DNA of 64,000 nucleotides from the NCBI GenBank assembly GCA_910577785.1, contig CAJTNT010000005.1:1-64000 (forward strand). The letters are read 5' to 3'. A program made the position numbers and the translations under genes. The notes beneath the pieces are model-generated. The model was not told the origin of the DNA. It saw only the letters and a program-made list of their open reading frames with translations, and did not search any database. The DNA comes from an uncultured Lachnospiraceae bacterium (lineage in GTDB: Bacteria; Bacillota; Clostridia; Lachnospirales; Lachnospiraceae). Shown here one piece after another: positions 33,124 to 42,264 of this stretch (the first letter of the stretch is position 1; each line of letters starts with the position of its first letter).

Positions 33124-34362
33124 TTACTTTTCTTTGATAATGTTGTTCTCCTTTAGGAGCCATAAAAATGGATCCTCCACCCGGTGCGGCTTGGGGATGG
33201 TCCGTAGCTCCTTGGGGCCGCCTGTCTTGGAAATGACTGGCTGCTGCCCTAAGGCGGAAACGGTACAGAAGGTATAGTTTTTATATTGCATCTGCACATT
33301 CTTCACAAAGCCCCCAGCTCCCCATTCCTGGAGCATGGCCTCGATTTCGCTGCTTACGGTAAACCATTCGCTTTTGTCCAGCTGCCCTTGGCGCAGGTAG
33401 CTGGATGGCTCCAATACGATGCTGCCCTTAGGGAAAAACCTCTTTAAGACGTCAAACTTGGAAAAGGCAATTGCGGTCGGCACGTCAATTTCCCTCGTCC
33501 GCTTCCAGCCGCGCTCTTCGCGGATCAGGTCGCCAATCCTCTGCAGCACCATCTCCTGGGGCTCGATTTCTGTCTCCAAGATGGAGGATGAGCTTTGGAT
33601 TTCCTCTTCTTCCATATTGTTGCGCAGCGCCATAATCTGCATGGGGTCAAGCAGGAAGATAATACCGGAAGCTTTACAGATGTAACGGTTTACAGTTTTC
33701 ATAATCGCCTCGTTCTTCATATCCTCCCCTGCGGTATCGTAGAATACAAAGGTGTATTTCTTCTTGCGCTTGCCTTTTTCATCCAAGGGGATAATCATCT
33801 CATAAATCAGAGGCTTGCGGACGGCGCTCTCTCCCCTTATATTTCCAGTTGTTGTCAAGTTTTGCAACTGTTTCTGGATATATACTTTGTTGTAGAAATT
33901 GTCGCGGTAATGCTTGTATACGTCGTCGTTGACCGGATTAAAGATTCCGCCGAAGACGCTGGGGCAGATCCTCTGCTGCAGCTCATTGATCAGCACGGAC
34001 ACAAAATGCGTCTTCCCCGTATCACGGCTGCCAACAATTGCAATAATCTCATCTTCATTGTCCTGGATTCCTTCCGGCAGCACATTGTGGCAACTGGGGC
34101 AGACGCGGACAGATGATTTTGTCTTGCAATAGGGGCAGTTCTCCCACATTGGCATAAAATTCCCCCGGAACAGCTTCGGCAGGTTTGCCGCAGAGCGGAA
34201 GGTTGCATTGGTCGCCATCATAGATTCCTTCTTCAGGCCGAGGAACTGTGCATACTGCTCGTCCTGTACCTTCTCGCTGCAGAACCCATTCACGCACCGA
34301 AATTCTACATCTGAAAACTCATGTTCCTGAAAACAATAGGGGCATGTATATTTTTTCGCCAT
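33124..34362 (-). CDS. Double zinc-ribbon GTPase (DO-GTPase2-like)
   Basis: A 412-residue protein. Two zinc ribbons come first: CPYC with a distant C-x5-C (residues 8-29), and CPYC with CPSC (residues 76-91). The P-loop follows in IVGSRDTGKTHF near 112 and the Walker B/G3 motif in VFYDTAGED near 208; AIAFSKFDVL near 300 is at the place of the base-recognition (G4) motif but reads SKFD rather than NKxD. This layout fits the zinc-ribbon GTPases linked to GAP1 proteins. Likely the NTP switch of the system. Start chosen at the ATG with GGAGG 10 bases upstream. Confidence 0.8.
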   Translation of the reverse strand: MAKKYTCPYCFQEHEFSDVEFRCVNGFCSEKVQDEQYAQFLGLKKESMMATNATFRSAANLPKLFRGNFMPMWENCPYCKTKSSVRVCPSCHNVLPEGIQDNEDEIIAIVGSRDTGKTHFVSVLINELQQRICPSVFGGIFNPVNDDVYKHYRDNFYNKVYIQKQLQNLTTTGNIRGESAVRKPLIYEMIIPLDEKGKRKKKYTFVFYDTAGEDMKNEAIMKTVNRYICKASGIIFLLDPMQIMALRNNMEEEEIQSSSSILETEIEPQEMVLQRIGDLIREERGWKRTREIDVPTAIAFSKFDVLKRFFPKGSIVLEPSSYLRQGQLDKSEWFTVSSEIEAMLQEWGAGGFVKNVQMQYKNYTFCTVSALGQQPVISKTGGPKELRTIPKPHRVEDPFLWLLKENNIIKEK

Positions 34363-34472
34363 TTTTCCATTTCCTCCGTAACTTTATGGGTATTATTTTG
34401 TACGCCTGAACGTTACTTACGGCTTCGGCAGCAAACGATTCAGGCTATCCTTCACAATTACTCTCTTTTCAC

Positions 34473-37400
34473 TCAGCTTACTTTAAAATTCGTGCCATAC
34501 GCTGCCCGCAGGCTGATGCTGTCGTTCATGTCGCTGTCTGTGAAAAATGCCTTGAGATAGCTGTCTTTGGGCAATGACTTTACATCTACCGCAATACGCA
34601 GGCTGCCTTCGACCGTCTGCGCTTCGATATGCTCCACAACCCTGCCAGAGTTCGCATAAACCGGCGCCCCATGCTGCTTGGTAACTATGTCAATGTCTGG
34701 CAGGGAGAAAGTATGCGCCTCGCTTTTAAATTCCACCTCAATCTGCTTGCTGAACAATCCCTTCACACGGATGGAATACTGGATGTCCATCTTGGGGCAG
34801 TTGGAAAACAGCAGCTGCGTCCCATCGGAATAGGCCAGCTCCCCATTCAGGCGGCAGGCGGAATAGAGGGTGATGTAATAATCCTGTTTCTCGATATTGT
34901 TTAATTTGAGGGCGCCATCGCTTTCAAACTGCTTCTTGCTGATACTGCGTGAGGTACGCCCCTTGCGGTCTTCGATATCCTTGGCATAGCCGTTATTCCC
35001 GTACAGGACGAGGATAGAGACGGCATCCTTCGGCCAGTCAATGCTCACCATCAGCTCAGAATTGACCAGTTCCGTACCCTCAACCTTGATCCGCTCCATC
35101 CTGGCGGCAATCGCCTGTTCGCCAATTACTGCCGTATTATGCTTGATGGTGACAGGAATAATGGAGTATTTCTTGTCATCCTTAATGCGGAACCGGCAGC
35201 TGTTCTTGGACGAGGATACAACGTCCACGGGAGCCAGCTTGTCGGTTACCTTCTGCAGTTCCACGATGTCGCCGAACTGGAGCCGTACCCGTTCTTCTGT
35301 GTAATACAGCATCACTTTTTCACTGCCTTCGTAGCTCCAGGTGGCTAAGAAGATATCATCTTCGATATTTTTTACCGACAGGTCGTCCACCGGATCGGGA
35401 ACCGAGGTAGGCGTGAGGGTAAAAGACACGCCCTGGGTGGGGATACGCTTGCCGCTTACATGGTAATTGCCCAAGACCAGGTATCCATATGTCTGGTCAT
35501 TCTCTACCTCGTAATCGGTGAAAGAGGTATTGCCCGCGGTAATCTTCGTCCCCTCGCCGCGCTTGGCAGGCGCTTTGCCCAGGCAGCGGTAGACTTCTAC
35601 CTCCACGTTCTGCCCCAGGGGCTTCCATGTAGCCTTGAGATAGCCGTCCCCTTCTTCCTTGCTGAGGATGGAGACCTCGGAGAGGTTGCAGCCACTGACA
35701 ATAGCTGGGCTTGAAGGAACCCCGGCGCGCATAGTATAGACGCTGTAATAATATTCAATTCCCGCCTTCGGCTTTGTATCGACAAAGCGCGGCGTCCCGG
35801 CAGTCCCCAGCTCTTCGGCATCTGGGTCGTCAACAGCGGCGGCTGCGGTATGCTCCTTGCGGATGACCTTATAGGAAATCTCGCCCTGGGAAGGGCTGGC
35901 CTGCCAGGTCAAGGTATTGGAGCCTGCGCTGGTATCCATCGCAAACGTAAGCTGGGTAGGCGGCTGCGGCGGATATTTTAGCACCAAGGCGTCCACCCCT
36001 GGATAGTCGGGGCATACGCTGGAAATCTGCGAGCATAGCTTAATCAGGTCATTCTCTGAGGTCTTGGCCACGGCCTGCTTGTAGAGGCGCTCGGCTTCTG
36101 CGACCGCGCTTTCTATCAGCACGTCATTGGCGATTTTGGCGGTAGGAGCTTTTTTCTGGATGGACTTGAGCACATCAGCGGCCTTGTAATAGGCCTTCTT
36201 GGCCACTAATGCATTCAGCTTCTCTACCTCGGCGGAGAAGCTTTTTTCCTGCTTTTCCAGCTCCTGCTTCACCACGGCGATCTTGCTATAGGTCTTCAGC
36301 AGGCGGGAAGCGGATTCTAAGTGGTTCCTGGCCTTGATAAAATCCATATTGGTGATGGACTGGCGGGCAAACACGCAGAGCTGCTCCACCTTCTGCACGT
36401 CGTCCAGTTTGAAGCCGCAGTACCCGCAGGCTACGGATGAGGCTGGGACTTCCTTCTGGCAGCTAGGGCATTTGATGTAGAGGTCGCTGCCGCAGGAAGA
36501 GCATTTGCGCTCCCCATGGGAAATATCCACCATCGCGTAACAGTGGCCGCAGGCAATCTGGTTCTTAGAATCGCCTCCCCCGCCGCTGGCCCGGATGCCC
36601 TTGAAGGCACAGATCTGCTGGAAGGATTTCTCCGCCTGCTCCCGGTTCCGCTCAATCTTGGTCAGCTCGTCTATGAACAGCTTGGACTGCTGCGCATTGA
36701 GGGATTTGTCCGTGCCGGAATACTTCACCATCCGGGTGATGACATCGTCCTTTTTCTGCCAAATGAGGAATTTATCATATTCCCCGCGCATGGTTTTGTC
36801 TTTGCCGGTGAAAATTTCCTCGCTTAAGGAACACAGGGTACGCACTGCAGTCCCCATGTCAGAGCGTTCGTTCTTATAACGGTCCTTTAAGGGCACGGCA
36901 TAAGATTTAATCAAATCCTCGCCGCTTAAGCTCTGCATGGCAACAATGTCCACATCCTCGCTGTCCGCCAGAAAATCATACAGGTTCTGCCTGTTCATGG
37001 TATCCAGCGGCGTTTCGGAGGTCTTGAATTTCGAATGGAACTGCGGCTTGGGGTTGGGGTCTTCCGTTGGAGGAGGCGGCGCCGCCTTATCCACGATTTT
37101 TAAGCCCGTCATTTTCTCAAACATCTCTTCCCAAAGGCTGCATTTCTCCATAATGGCATTGGCTGGGGTCTTCTCAATCTCCTTCTGGCCATCCTTCCCC
37201 TCCTGGCCGGCAAAAAACTTCAGCTCCTCCTTGAGGATAGACTGCACATAGTCCATGGCCTCCTTGGCCTCTGCCTGGCGAGCCGCCTCTGTCTTCATCA
37301 CCTTCTTGATATCAATCAGCTGTGATTTGTACTGCCTGTATTTGGCCGCCTTCTTCCCACGCTCGGAATTTGCGTTCCAGAACCTGGCCTTATCTGCAAT

Positions 37401-37487
37401 CCGCTTATCAATCACAGCCATATCCGATTCCGGCTTCATAAAGTCCAGTTCCAAAATCAAATAGTAGTTATCCGCTCCTCGTTTCAT
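34473..37487 (-). CDS. J-like / double zinc-ribbon / FN3 scaffold protein
   Basis: A 1004-residue cytosolic protein. Residues 1-80 (DNYYLILELDFMKPESDMAV, then a charged helix with KYRQYKSQL) look like a J-domain-type helical hairpin, but the HPD tripeptide needed to stimulate Hsp70 is absent. Residues about 310-365 hold two zinc ribbons (CGHCY..CSSCG and CPSC..CGYCG). A helical segment follows, then FN3-like beta domains from about 507 (PPTQLTFAMDTSAGS; SYKVIRKEH) to about 790. The gene ends 110 bases before the GTPase start and begins 15 bases after the Hsp70-vWA stop. It probably links the GTPase and the chaperones. Confidence 0.65.
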   Translation of the reverse strand: MKRGADNYYLILELDFMKPESDMAVIDKRIADKARFWNANSERGKKAAKYRQYKSQLIDIKKVMKTEAARQAEAKEAMDYVQSILKEELKFFAGQEGKDGQKEIEKTPANAIMEKCSLWEEMFEKMTGLKIVDKAAPPPPTEDPNPKPQFHSKFKTSETPLDTMNRQNLYDFLADSEDVDIVAMQSLSGEDLIKSYAVPLKDRYKNERSDMGTAVRTLCSLSEEIFTGKDKTMRGEYDKFLIWQKKDDVITRMVKYSGTDKSLNAQQSKLFIDELTKIERNREQAEKSFQQICAFKGIRASGGGGDSKNQIACGHCYAMVDISHGERKCSSCGSDLYIKCPSCQKEVPASSVACGYCGFKLDDVQKVEQLCVFARQSITNMDFIKARNHLESASRLLKTYSKIAVVKQELEKQEKSFSAEVEKLNALVAKKAYYKAADVLKSIQKKAPTAKIANDVLIESAVAEAERLYKQAVAKTSENDLIKLCSQISSVCPDYPGVDALVLKYPPQPPTQLTFAMDTSAGSNTLTWQASPSQGEISYKVIRKEHTAAAAVDDPDAEELGTAGTPRFVDTKPKAGIEYYYSVYTMRAGVPSSPAIVSGCNLSEVSILSKEEGDGYLKATWKPLGQNVEVEVYRCLGKAPAKRGEGTKITAGNTSFTDYEVENDQTYGYLVLGNYHVSGKRIPTQGVSFTLTPTSVPDPVDDLSVKNIEDDIFLATWSYEGSEKVMLYYTEERVRLQFGDIVELQKVTDKLAPVDVVSSSKNSCRFRIKDDKKYSIIPVTIKHNTAVIGEQAIAARMERIKVEGTELVNSELMVSIDWPKDAVSILVLYGNNGYAKDIEDRKGRTSRSISKKQFESDGALKLNNIEKQDYYITLYSACRLNGELAYSDGTQLLFSNCPKMDIQYSIRVKGLFSKQIEVEFKSEAHTFSLPDIDIVTKQHGAPVYANSGRVVEHIEAQTVEGSLRIAVDVKSLPKDSYLKAFFTDSDMNDSISLRAAYGTNFKVS

Positions 37488-37502
37488 CGCTTCTCCTTAT
37501 CG

Positions 37503-39605
37503 TTACATAATCTTCGCAATGCCTGTCAGCGCCGTTTCCAGCTCAGACACATCGGTAAAGGACGCAAAATCCTTCCTTGAGGCAATCGCATCCAAAAAAC
37601 TCTCTTTCGCGCCAGCAAATCCAAGGGCGATCACTTCAATCCCCTCCTGGTGGCATTTTTGAGCCCGCCGGATGGCCTCACCTGCATTACTCCAGTAGCC
37701 GTCCGTGAGAACCACCAGATACCTTACATCCTGCCTGCATCCCGCCAGCGTGCTGTTTGCCAGGTTAAACGGTTCCGCACTGTTGCCATAGCCCAGGCCA
37801 TTGTCGTTGATCTTCCAGGCACGGATTTTGCGAATCAAAAGATTGCGATCCCTGCATAAAGGTTGGTAGAGGACGCAGCGGTCAGAGAAATTAATCAGGC
37901 CAATCTGGGTATAAGCCAGGTCAAACTGCTCCACAAAACTGACGGCTGCTTTCTGTGCTTCCTCCAGCCCTTCTCCTGCCATACTGCCCGACAAGTCGAC
38001 GGCCAGCAGCACACACATATCCGGCTGCCCGGAAGCCGCCCGCTGCCGCTCCCTAGGATTCTCCAGCACCCAGCTCATATCCTCTTCCACCGGCTCGATA
38101 TGCAGGGACAGTTCCCTGCCCGTGCGCTCCTGTATGGCGGATACCTGCACAATATTGTTCTCATCGTAGGCAAAGGTCACGTTGATCTTTTCCGTGCGCC
38201 CGCCGCTGCTCTCAATGCCGGTAAACACATATTTGCCCAGCACGATGCAGTTCAGAGGATACGTCAGCGCTTCCTCTTCCCCCTGCAGCATATAGACCTC
38301 CAGGCGGTTTTCCTCATGCCGGGAAATGCCCAGCTCGTAGGGCTTGGTCACCTGTGTGGGGATGCTGGAATTTTTCTTGACCATAATGCTGTTGACGTAG
38401 GCCGTCTCTTCTTTATTGACGGCAATCATCCCCATGCTGTGGGCGGTCGCGTCTTTGATCTTCTTGGCGCCGGCAATGGCAAAGGACGGCTTCGTGGCCG
38501 GAACCGTGCCGCCAATCATCATCGGCCGCGCCGCTTCCTCCACCACATTTCCTTCCAGGTCAATATTCGCGCGGATCGCCGCGCCCAGAGCCACTGCCTC
38601 ATCCACATTGACTCCCTGCATTGGCGGCCTTCCGCACATCTCGGTCAGATAATCCTTGACCTGCTTCATCCGCGTGGAGCCGCCCACCAGCAGCACGCCG
38701 TCAATCTGCCCCCAGACCATCCCCAGCTCACCCAGGAGCTTCTCAATAATATCCTTGGTGCGGTTGAGGTTATAAGCTGTAATCTCTTCAAATTTCTCCT
38801 GTGTAACCTCGTAGGCTCCCTTATGCCCTTCGTATGTAATCGTTGGCTTGCTCCTTGGCCGTTCGGAAAGCTGCTTCTTGGTCTTCTCGGCAATGGCCTG
38901 CAGCATAATATTCATTTCCACGTCTTCTGTGATATCAATACCAAATTCTTCTTCGAACTGGTCGGTCAGGTAGTTGGCAAGGGCGTCGTCCCAGTCCTTG
39001 CCGCCCAGCTGGTGATCCCCGTCCGTCCCCAGCACTTCAATTTCATCATCCGTAATCCTGGCAATCGTCACGTCAAAGGTGCCGCCGCCCAAATCGTACA
39101 CCAGGACGGTCTGGTTCGTCCCTTTGCCGTGGATTCCATAGGCGAATACGGCTGCCGTTGGCTCGCTGATAATGCTTAGCACCTGAAGACCTGCCTTCTG
39201 CCCCGCCTCCATCGTTGCCTGCCGCCGGAAATGGTCAAAATAGGCCGGCACGGTAATCACGGCTTCATAAATATTTTCGCCAACCGCATCCTCCGCCTCG
39301 CGGACAATCCCTTTCAGCAATTCCGCGGAAAGATCCGTCGCCGTATATTCCCTGCCATTCTGGAAAATGCTGTAGGTATCATCCCCCATATGGTATTTAA
39401 AGTAATTAACCGTCCGTTCGGAGCCTTCTTCCAAATATGATTTTGCCTCTTCCCCATGCAGGACAGCGCCATTCGGGTCAAAGTAGAGTACCGAAGGGGT
39501 AACCGGGCTCCCCTCAGAGTTCCGGATTACCTTTGCCTGGCCATTCTTGGGATCTACGTATGCAATGGCACAATAGGTAGTGCCAAGATCAATTCCTACT
39601 CTCAT
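37503..39605 (-). CDS. Hsp70 chaperone fused to a von Willebrand A domain
   Basis: A 700-residue protein. Residues 1-370 are an Hsp70 ATPase domain with GIDLGTTYCAIAYVD, VPAYFDHFRRQATMEA, VYDLGGGTFDVTIARI and VLLVGGSTRMKQVKDYL. A beta-type substrate-binding domain follows (to about 510). Instead of the helical lid there is a vWA domain from about 530: CVLLAVDLSGSMAGEG carries the MIDAS DxSxS metal site, and VVLTDGYWSNAGEA supplies the third ligand region. So the lid, which normally closes over the client, is replaced by a metal-dependent protein-binding module. GGAGG is 5 bases before the ATG. Confidence 0.9.
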   Translation of the reverse strand: MRVGIDLGTTYCAIAYVDPKNGQAKVIRNSEGSPVTPSVLYFDPNGAVLHGEEAKSYLEEGSERTVNYFKYHMGDDTYSIFQNGREYTATDLSAELLKGIVREAEDAVGENIYEAVITVPAYFDHFRRQATMEAGQKAGLQVLSIISEPTAAVFAYGIHGKGTNQTVLVYDLGGGTFDVTIARITDDEIEVLGTDGDHQLGGKDWDDALANYLTDQFEEEFGIDITEDVEMNIMLQAIAEKTKKQLSERPRSKPTITYEGHKGAYEVTQEKFEEITAYNLNRTKDIIEKLLGELGMVWGQIDGVLLVGGSTRMKQVKDYLTEMCGRPPMQGVNVDEAVALGAAIRANIDLEGNVVEEAARPMMIGGTVPATKPSFAIAGAKKIKDATAHSMGMIAVNKEETAYVNSIMVKKNSSIPTQVTKPYELGISRHEENRLEVYMLQGEEEALTYPLNCIVLGKYVFTGIESSGGRTEKINVTFAYDENNIVQVSAIQERTGRELSLHIEPVEEDMSWVLENPRERQRAASGQPDMCVLLAVDLSGSMAGEGLEEAQKAAVSFVEQFDLAYTQIGLINFSDRCVLYQPLCRDRNLLIRKIRAWKINDNGLGYGNSAEPFNLANSTLAGCRQDVRYLVVLTDGYWSNAGEAIRRAQKCHQEGIEVIALGFAGAKESFLDAIASRKDFASFTDVSELETALTGIAKIM

Positions 39606-39634
39606 GCTATCCTCCTCATCTGCTGCCTGGCAGC

Positions 39635-39655
39635 GGGCAGGGAATTGCCCTGCCC
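39635..39655. other. Strong hairpin between dnaK-like and hsp70-vWA genes
   Basis: GGGCAGGG (39635-39642) pairs with CCCTGCCC (39648-39655) around 5 bases, in a 91-base gap inside the chaperone operon. There is no U tract. Probably separates expression levels of the two chaperones. Confidence 0.5.
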
Positions 39656-39696
39656 TTCTCAGTTGTAGCTACTATGTCGATTCACAGACTGTCAAT

Positions 39697-41454
39697 TTAG
39701 TTCAATACTAATCCACTTAACGCCTGTGCCTGTGCCTCAACCTCTTCCTCTGACAGGATCGCGTCGGACTCCATGGTTGCCTTCACTTCTTTGTTGCCCG
39801 TCTTCTCAAAGCCACGCAGGCTCAGCAGGCCATCGGTGGTAAGCTTAATCGTGATTTCCACTGGGGAGCCTGCCGGCAGGTTGGGAGGAAGTTCCAGGAC
39901 AGCCGTTCCCAGAGGCATATAGCCGCCGATATCATAAACTTCATCTGTAACATCCGTCTCATAGACAATAATCTCCGCATTTTCCATATTGTCATAAGCC
40001 GTGCCAAACTCCTGCGTCACTTCAGCCGGCACAGGATCCTGCTTGGTAATCAGGTTCGTGATCTTCTCCGTCCTTTCTATCTTCCCATCCACTTCTTCCG
40101 TCACCAATACCTGAATGCCAAAGCTCTTGGAAGTGATGTTCCTAAGGACATGGCCTTGATGTGGCGGCTTCTCATCTTCTCTCTGAACGCCGCCAATCCC
40201 AAACATGATCTTTTTCGTATCTATGCCCTGTTTCTCTGCTTCCTTCTTAATCTTCTCTTTCAGTTCATCGGAGACATTGTCATTTTGCACATCTGTAATC
40301 TCAATCTTCTCTCCCTCATCGCTATCCTTATTGATCTCATTTAAGATTTCCTTCATCTCTTCCGTCCACTTCTGCAAGTCTGCCTGCCCCTTCTTCAGGG
40401 CATCTGCATGCAGCGCGGCGCCTTTGGCCACAGCCTCGTTAGGCTCGAACATCTTGATGGGGATATTCGGATAAGCCTCTTCTACCGCAACCTTTACCTG
40501 AGGCATCTTGCAGGAACCGCCCACGAGGATAATCTCGTCAATCTGCGTCACGCCCTTTTTCTCCGCTGCCTTCAGCGCATCATTGGTCAAATCTATGGTT
40601 TTCTTCAGCAGGGAGCTTGTAATTTCCTCAAATTTCTCCCTGGTCAGCTCAATGTTGTCCTTCATCCCATTGGCCATTACGATAACCTTGGTCTTCGGCT
40701 TCGCCGTCAGCTGCTGCTTGGCTTTCTCAGCCTTTAAGCGGAGATCCTGCTGTGCCTCCAGGTCAAATTCCTCATCAAACTCTTTATCTTCCTTGAAGGT
40801 TTCCTCCAAGTAATCCATTAAGTTGGAATCCCAGTCCTTGCCGCCCAGCTGATGGTCCCCATCCGTAGCAATCGCGACAATCTCTTCCTTCGTCACCCTG
40901 ATAATCGTCACGTCAAAGGTTCCGCCGCCCAGGTCATATACGAGGATGGTCTTGTCCTCATCGCTGCGCAGGCTCCCATAGCACAGGGCTGCGCCTGTCG
41001 GCTCATTGATAATCTCAAGCACGTTTAAGCCCGCCATTTTGCCTGCATTCTCCGTTGCTGTCCGCTCCGCAATGCCAAAATAGGCCGGGCAGGTTATGAC
41101 GACATCCTTAATCTCAGTATCCAAGGCCTCTTCCGCATCCTTTACAAGCTTTTTGAGGATCAATGAGGAGATCTGCTCTGGGGAATAATCCACATCATTG
41201 TAAGTAATCGCTACTTTATCCACGCCCATCCTGCGTTTTACAAATTCACAGGTGGACTCCGGCGCCATAACGGCCATCTCTTTCGCCACATCCCCGACTA
41301 CAATCGTGTCTTCATCCTCGAAGCTGACAATCGAAGGCGTCACATTCGTCCCTTCACTATTATCTACCACGACCGGCTCCCCGGAAATGTCATCCACGTA
41401 GCTAATGCAAGAATACGTTGTCCCCAAGTCAATCCCAAATGCTTTGTTTTCCAT
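39697..41454 (-). CDS. Variant DnaK (Hsp70) with linker insertion and no helical lid
   Basis: A 585-residue Hsp70. The ATPase domain is complete: FGIDLGTTYSCISYVDD, CPAYFGIAERTATENAG, VYDLGGGTFDVTIIRV and IILVGGSCKMPQVKVAVEE. After EAVAKGAALHADAL, where DnaK has the short DVLLLDV linker, there is instead a charged insertion of about 70 residues (EEMKEILNEINKDSDEGEKI). A beta substrate-binding domain follows (SFGIQVLVTEEVDGKIERTE), and the protein ends soon after, without a helical lid. The ATG at 41454 has AGAGG upstream; the frame stays open further up into a decayed Hsp70 (see 41455-42112). It is a dedicated paralog, not the housekeeping dnaK. Confidence 0.88.
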   Translation of the reverse strand: MENKAFGIDLGTTYSCISYVDDISGEPVVVDNSEGTNVTPSIVSFEDEDTIVVGDVAKEMAVMAPESTCEFVKRRMGVDKVAITYNDVDYSPEQISSLILKKLVKDAEEALDTEIKDVVITCPAYFGIAERTATENAGKMAGLNVLEIINEPTGAALCYGSLRSDEDKTILVYDLGGGTFDVTIIRVTKEEIVAIATDGDHQLGGKDWDSNLMDYLEETFKEDKEFDEEFDLEAQQDLRLKAEKAKQQLTAKPKTKVIVMANGMKDNIELTREKFEEITSSLLKKTIDLTNDALKAAEKKGVTQIDEIILVGGSCKMPQVKVAVEEAYPNIPIKMFEPNEAVAKGAALHADALKKGQADLQKWTEEMKEILNEINKDSDEGEKIEITDVQNDNVSDELKEKIKKEAEKQGIDTKKIMFGIGGVQREDEKPPHQGHVLRNITSKSFGIQVLVTEEVDGKIERTEKITNLITKQDPVPAEVTQEFGTAYDNMENAEIIVYETDVTDEVYDIGGYMPLGTAVLELPPNLPAGSPVEITIKLTTDGLLSLRGFEKTGNKEVKATMESDAILSEEEVEAQAQALSGLVLN

Positions 41455-42112
41455 AATATGTACCTCTTTCCTTTCCCTTATATGTAGATAATTTTTAATT
41501 GTGTCCTCATTTTGTGTATTTTTATTTTGCACATCCTGATTTTGTAATTGTCCTCTAAGACTTCTATAATGTGCCGCTCCCTTGACAATTACTTCCTCCA
41601 GGTCGGACAGCAGCACTGGGGTATCCTGGAAGGCCTTTTCCAATGCATCCTTCACCTGCGGCATCTTACAGGAACCGCCGGACAAAAGAATGCTGTCCAC
41701 CTTCTCTACGCCCCTCTTTCTCGCATCCTGCAATGCATCTTTTGCTATATCAAGAGTTGTCCGCAAAAATCTCTTCGTGCCAGCCACAAATTCCTTCTGG
41801 TTTATGATGATCATTATTTTGATACCCCCGGCCTGCACGACAACCCTTACTTCTTCCTTTTCTGCCAGCTTGTATTTTACTAACTCTGCCTTCTGCATTA
41901 AATCCTGGCGTTCTTCTGCGCCAAACAGCTCTTCCGGTAAGGATCTCTACATCTCCATCCGCCCCCCTGCAAAAGGCCACTATGGCAGGCGTCTTGCTAT
42001 CCCCTTCCAGATTATCAATCACCGTTGCTTTCCCTAAGGGATCCAGCTGGCTTATCCTGACATAAGAATTCCCAAAATCTATCCCATATACTTTATTATC
42101 TGCTTTCGCCAT
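41455..42112 (-). pseudogene. Decayed third Hsp70 gene
   Basis: The start is preserved: an ATG at 42112 with GGGAG upstream and KVYGIDFGNSYVRISQLDPL, an Hsp70 N-terminus. After about 60 residues (ending VEILTG) the frame is lost near 41,930. The minus-1 related frame resumes with EELFGAEERQDLMQKAELVK and continues through VDSILLSGGSCKMPQVKDAL, which is the last third of an Hsp70 ATPase domain. About 170 residues between are missing. The remnant runs without a stop into the DnaK-like gene, giving an open frame to 41,898. An internal deletion with frameshift explains all of this. Confidence 0.8.
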
Positions 42113-42264
42113 CTTCTCTCCCAACTTATGGCACGTCTTTTCTTCTCTTCCCTCTGTATCTCCAAAAACATCGCCGCACCTTCTGCTACTCTGCATGCTA
42201 TCCCTGCCGCTTTCCTCAAAACCTGCGGTACTCCAGCAACTGTTTGGCGCTTTCACAGCCATCC

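Noticed and set aside
37863..39179. 438-codon plus-strand open frame
   Set aside because: It lies wholly antisense to the Hsp70-vWA gene, has no SD, and its protein is rich in His, Arg and Pro as expected from a shadow frame. The same holds for plus-strand frames over pyk and telA.
41455..41898. N-terminal extension of the DnaK-like protein as a real domain
   Set aside because: The sequence is itself the C-terminal third of another Hsp70 ATPase domain, and the DnaK start at 41454 has its own SD; a pseudogene explains it better, although read-through cannot be excluded.
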